Origin: JAKVJE01 sp047722305
Lineage (GTDB): Bacteria > Actinomycetota > Actinomycetes > Actinomycetales > Microbacteriaceae
Reading direction: 5' to 3'
NCBI GenBank assembly: GCA_047722305.1
Contig: JBDNYM010000056.1
Span: 1 to 12,486, forward strand
Length of the DNA stretch: 12,486 bases
The stretch's first letter is position 1, and each line of letters begins with the position of its first letter. The translations under genes and the position numbers were made by a program. Shown here piece by piece: positions 10,108-12,486 of the stretch. A model generated the notes under the pieces. That model ran no database searches and was not told the origin of the DNA. It worked only from the letters and a program-made list of their open reading frames with translations.

Positions 10108-11784
10108 GTGGATGATGCGCGGCAGGCTCAGGAAACCAAGCAGATCTTCGTCACCGGAGGAGTCGTCTCCTCCTTGGGGAAGGGGTTGACGGCGGCCTCG
10201 CTCGGTCGCCTCCTCACCTCCTCCGGGTTGCACGTGGTGATGCAGAAACTCGATCCCTACATCAACGTCGATCCCGGCACGATGAATCCGTTCCAGCACG
10301 GCGAGGTGTTCGTCACCGACGACGGGGCCGAGACCGACCTCGACATCGGGCACTACGAACGTTTCCTCGACACCAACCTCTCCCAGGCGGCCAACGTCAC
10401 CACCGGCCAGGTGTACTCGACGGTCATCGCCAAGGAGCGCCGGGGCGAGTTCCTGGGGGGCACCGTGCAGGTCATCCCCCACATCACCGACGAGATCAAA
10501 TCGCGCATGCGCGCCCAGGCCCACGCCGAGCCCCGCCCCGACGTGATCATCACCGAGATCGGCGGGACGGTCGGCGACATCGAGTCGCAGCCGTTCCTCG
10601 AGGCCGCTCGGCAGATCCGGCAGCAGCTCGGCCGCGACAACGTGTTCTTCGTGCACGTCTCGCTGGTGCCCTACATCAAGCCCAGCGGCGAGCTCAAGAC
10701 GAAGCCCACCCAGCACTCGGTGGCCACGCTGCGCTCGATCGGCATCCAGCCCGACGCCATCGTGCTGCGCTCGGACCGCCCGGTCGGCGACGCCATCAAG
10801 GCCAAGATCGCCCTCATGTGCTCGATCGAGAACGAGGGCGTCGTCAACTGCCCCGACGCGTCCAGCATCTACGACATCCCCACCATCCTCAACGGCGAGG
10901 GGCTCGACACCTACATCGAGCAGCAGCTCGGGCTCGATCAGAAGGCCCACGCGGTGGACTGGTCCGGCTGGCAGCCGGTGCTGGATGCCGTGCACGACCC
11001 GCATCACGAGGTCACCATCGGCCTGGTCGGCAAGTACATCGACCTCCCCGACGCCTATCTGTCGGTCACCGAGGCGCTGCGGGCCGGCGGCTTCGCCCAC
11101 CGCACCAAGGTGAACGTGAAGTGGATCGTCTCCGACGACCTGCTCGACCCCGAGGACTGCCGGCGGCTGCTGCTCGGCGTCGACGGCATCGTGGTGCCGG
11201 GCGGATTCGGCATCCGCGGCATCGAGGGCAAGATCGCCGGCCTGCACTTCGCGCGCGAGAACGGCATCCCGGCGCTCGGGCTGTGCCTGGGCCTGCAGTG
11301 CATGGTCATCGAGTACGCCCGCCACGTGACCGGGCTCACCGACGCCTCGTCGAGCGAGTTCGACCCGGACACGCCCATCCCGGTGGTCGCGACCATGTCC
11401 GAGCAGGTGGACATCCTGAAGAACGGCGAGATGGGGCACACCATGCGGCTGGGCCTCTACCCGGCCGAGCTGCAGCCCGGCAGCCTGGTGAGCCGGCTCT
11501 ACGGCACCACCCAGGTGGGGGAGCGGCACCGGCACCGGTACGAGGTCAACAACCGGTACCGCGAGCAGATCGCCGCCTCGGGCATGGTGTTCTCGGGCAC
11601 GTCGCCCGACGGCTCGCTGGTGGAGTTCTGCGAGCTGCCCACCGACGTGCACCCCTTCTACGTGGGCACCCAGGCGCATCCCGAGATGCGCTCGCGGCCG
11701 ACCCGTCCGCATCCCCTGTTCGCCGGCCTCGTCGGCGCGGCCGTAGAGCGGGCGCGGTCCGGGAAGCTCTTCGACGAGCGGTGA
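10108..11784 (+). CDS. pyrG: CTP synthase (glutamine-hydrolysing)
   Basis: This 558-aa enzyme converts UTP to CTP using ATP and glutamine, the last step of de novo pyrimidine nucleotide synthesis. The N-terminal synthetase domain (~10-278) has the P-loop-like GGVVSSLGKGL (17-27), the UTP/product region KLDPYINVDPGTMNPFQHGE (47-66) and TEIGGTVGDIES (149-160). The C-terminal class I glutamine amidotransferase domain (~300-550) has the oxyanion segment PGGFG (364-368), nucleophile C393 in GLCLGLQ, and H524 and E526 in AHPE. It is complete and of normal length. The GTG start is chosen because TKQIFVTGG follows at the usual distance, and the frame is not needed further upstream. The gene lies 14 nt after recN. 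Its stop overlaps the Nudix start as GTGA. Confidence 0.98.
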   Translation: MDDARQAQETKQIFVTGGVVSSLGKGLTAASLGRLLTSSGLHVVMQKLDPYINVDPGTMNPFQHGEVFVTDDGAETDLDIGHYERFLDTNLSQAANVTTGQVYSTVIAKERRGEFLGGTVQVIPHITDEIKSRMRAQAHAEPRPDVIITEIGGTVGDIESQPFLEAARQIRQQLGRDNVFFVHVSLVPYIKPSGELKTKPTQHSVATLRSIGIQPDAIVLRSDRPVGDAIKAKIALMCSIENEGVVNCPDASSIYDIPTILNGEGLDTYIEQQLGLDQKAHAVDWSGWQPVLDAVHDPHHEVTIGLVGKYIDLPDAYLSVTEALRAGGFAHRTKVNVKWIVSDDLLDPEDCRRLLLGVDGIVVPGGFGIRGIEGKIAGLHFARENGIPALGLCLGLQCMVIEYARHVTGLTDASSSEFDPDTPIPVVATMSEQVDILKNGEMGHTMRLGLYPAELQPGSLVSRLYGTTQVGERHRHRYEVNNRYREQIAASGMVFSGTSPDGSLVEFCELPTDVHPFYVGTQAHPEMRSRPTRPHPLFAGLVGAAVERARSGKLFDER

Positions 11785-12368
11785 ACGGGACGAGCGACCC
11801 CGATGCCGGCGCGCCGCTGAGCGACGAGCCCCGCGACATCGGCGCGGTCCAGGTCGAGACCGTCTACCGGGGCGCGGTGTGGAACATCACCGATGAGCGC
11901 TTCCGTCTGGGCGGCCACGAACTGGACCGGCAGGTGCTGCGGCATCCCGGCTCAGTGGCCATCCTCGCCCTCGACGACCAGGACCGGGTCGCGCTGGTGC
12001 GGCAGTACCGGCATCCCGTGGCCGCGCGGCTGTGGGAGATCCCGGCCGGGCTGCTGGATGTCCCCGGCGAGCCGCTGGCGGCGGCCGCGGCCCGCGAACT
12101 GCACGAGGAGATCGATCGTTCAGCCGAGGTCTGGGAGCCGCTGATCTCGTTCTATTCGTCGCCGGGCGGCTCGGACGAACTGGTGCACGTCTTCCGCGCC
12201 CGGGGGCTGCACGAGCTCGCCCCCTTCCCCCGTGAGGCCGAGGAGGCCGAGTTCGAATACGCCTGGGCGCCGTTCCCGGAGATGGTCGAGGCCGTGCTGG
12301 CCGGGCGACTGCGCTCGCCGTCGCTGGTCGCCGGGGTGCTGGCCGAGTCGGCCCGCCGGTCGCGGTGA
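11781..12368 (+). CDS. Nudix hydrolase, ADP-ribose pyrophosphatase-like
   Basis: The protein has 195 aa. Its gene order (pyrG, this gene) matches Rv1699-Rv1700, the latter being the M. tuberculosis ADP-ribose pyrophosphatase that splits ADP-ribose into AMP and ribose-5-phosphate. Family features are VALVRQYRHPV (70-80), WEIPAGLLD (85-93), and a Nudix box running from G90 through E97 to RELHEE (105-110), whose glutamates bind Mg2+. SFYSSPGGSDE (123-132) matches the substrate-specificity loop of ADP-sugar pyrophosphatases. Within the box, the glycine normally following EEx is replaced by Asp112. The GTG start overlaps the pyrG stop by 4 nt, and no Shine-Dalgarno other than the end of pyrG is seen. 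Substrate is inferred from family and synteny. Confidence 0.93.
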   Translation: MNGTSDPDAGAPLSDEPRDIGAVQVETVYRGAVWNITDERFRLGGHELDRQVLRHPGSVAILALDDQDRVALVRQYRHPVAARLWEIPAGLLDVPGEPLAAAAARELHEEIDRSAEVWEPLISFYSSPGGSDELVHVFRARGLHELAPFPREAEEAEFEYAWAPFPEMVEAVLAGRLRSPSLVAGVLAESARRSR

Positions 12369-12382
12369 TCGGGGCTGGAACT

Positions 12383-12396
12383 GACCGGGCCCGGTC
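12383..12396. repeat. 14-nt perfect palindrome
   Basis: GACCGGGCCCGGTC is its own reverse complement. It lies 14 nt after the Nudix stop and directly before a GTG that opens a frame to the window end. It could be an operator or part of a weak transcript structure, but short GC-only palindromes also arise by chance in DNA of this composition. Confidence 0.35.
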
Positions 12397-12486
12397 GTGA
12401 CCGCGCCCCGCGCCGACGGGGGAGGCGGCGCCGGGGCGGCCCAGGGGCACCGGCGCCGCGACAGCCGGGGGGGCCGCACGCAGGGG
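12397..12486 (+). CDS. possible 5' end of the next gene (xerD expected by synteny)
   Basis: A GTG begins a frame that is open for 30 codons to the window edge. It encodes a low-complexity Gly/Arg/Ala-rich stretch starting VTAPRADGGGG. In related actinobacteria xerD, the site-specific recombinase of chromosome dimer resolution, follows the Nudix gene. No XerD motif is visible in these 30 residues and no clear ribosome site precedes the GTG. It may equally be non-coding, with the true start beyond the window. Confidence 0.22.
   Translation, partial: MTAPRADGGGGAGAAQGHRRRDSRGGRTQG

Noticed and set aside
9349..11712. 787-aa open frame on the minus strand
   Set aside because: It spans recN and pyrG antisense and is Asp/Val/His/Gly-rich, typical of complement-frame shadow in high-GC genes.
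10818..11780. N-terminal extension of the Nudix frame through pyrG
   Set aside because: The upstream part is Arg/Pro-rich shadow of pyrG. The normal family length is reached from the GTG at 11781.

Overview
The window comes from a high-GC actinobacterium, most likely order Micrococcales and probably family Microbacteriaceae. Four things support this: the 16S 3' region, where helix 44 reads CGCCCGTCAAGTCATGAAAG; a 23S with the roughly 100-nt insertion of high-GC Gram-positives; a spacer without tRNA genes; and a gene order that matches the M. tuberculosis segment Rv1691-Rv1700. The genus cannot be fixed from this sequence.

Left third (1-4240): the 3' part of an rRNA operon on the + strand. 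It holds the last ~485 nt of 16S, a 410-nt spacer with no tRNA gene, the complete 23S, a ~100-nt spacer and the complete 5S. A 14-bp hairpin that looks like the operon terminator closes it. Complementary arms at 775-789 and 3985-3999 would form the pre-23S processing stem.

Right two thirds (4277-12368): eight closely packed + strand genes. In order they are a TPR-like protein with a His/Arg/Gly-rich tail, an HAD-IIA phosphatase (glycerol-3-phosphate phosphatase-like), a 61-aa microprotein, the rRNA 2'-O-methyltransferase TlyA, NAD kinase, the DNA-repair ATPase RecN, CTP synthase PyrG and an ADP-ribose pyrophosphatase-like Nudix hydrolase. Most junctions are ATGA/GTGA overlaps or gaps below 15 nt, which points to one co-transcribed, translationally coupled unit. 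A likely extra leaderless promoter lies directly in front of pyrG. The last 118 nt contain no complete gene; xerD is the expected neighbour.

How they fit together: this is housekeeping DNA (translation, nucleotide and cofactor metabolism, repair), and I found no mobile element, CRISPR array or defence system. The most interesting observation links the two halves. TlyA is known to methylate 16S C1409 and 23S C1920. In this window's own 16S, position 1409 is A, paired with U1491, while 23S C1920 is intact. The 16S target of the encoded TlyA is therefore absent or altered.
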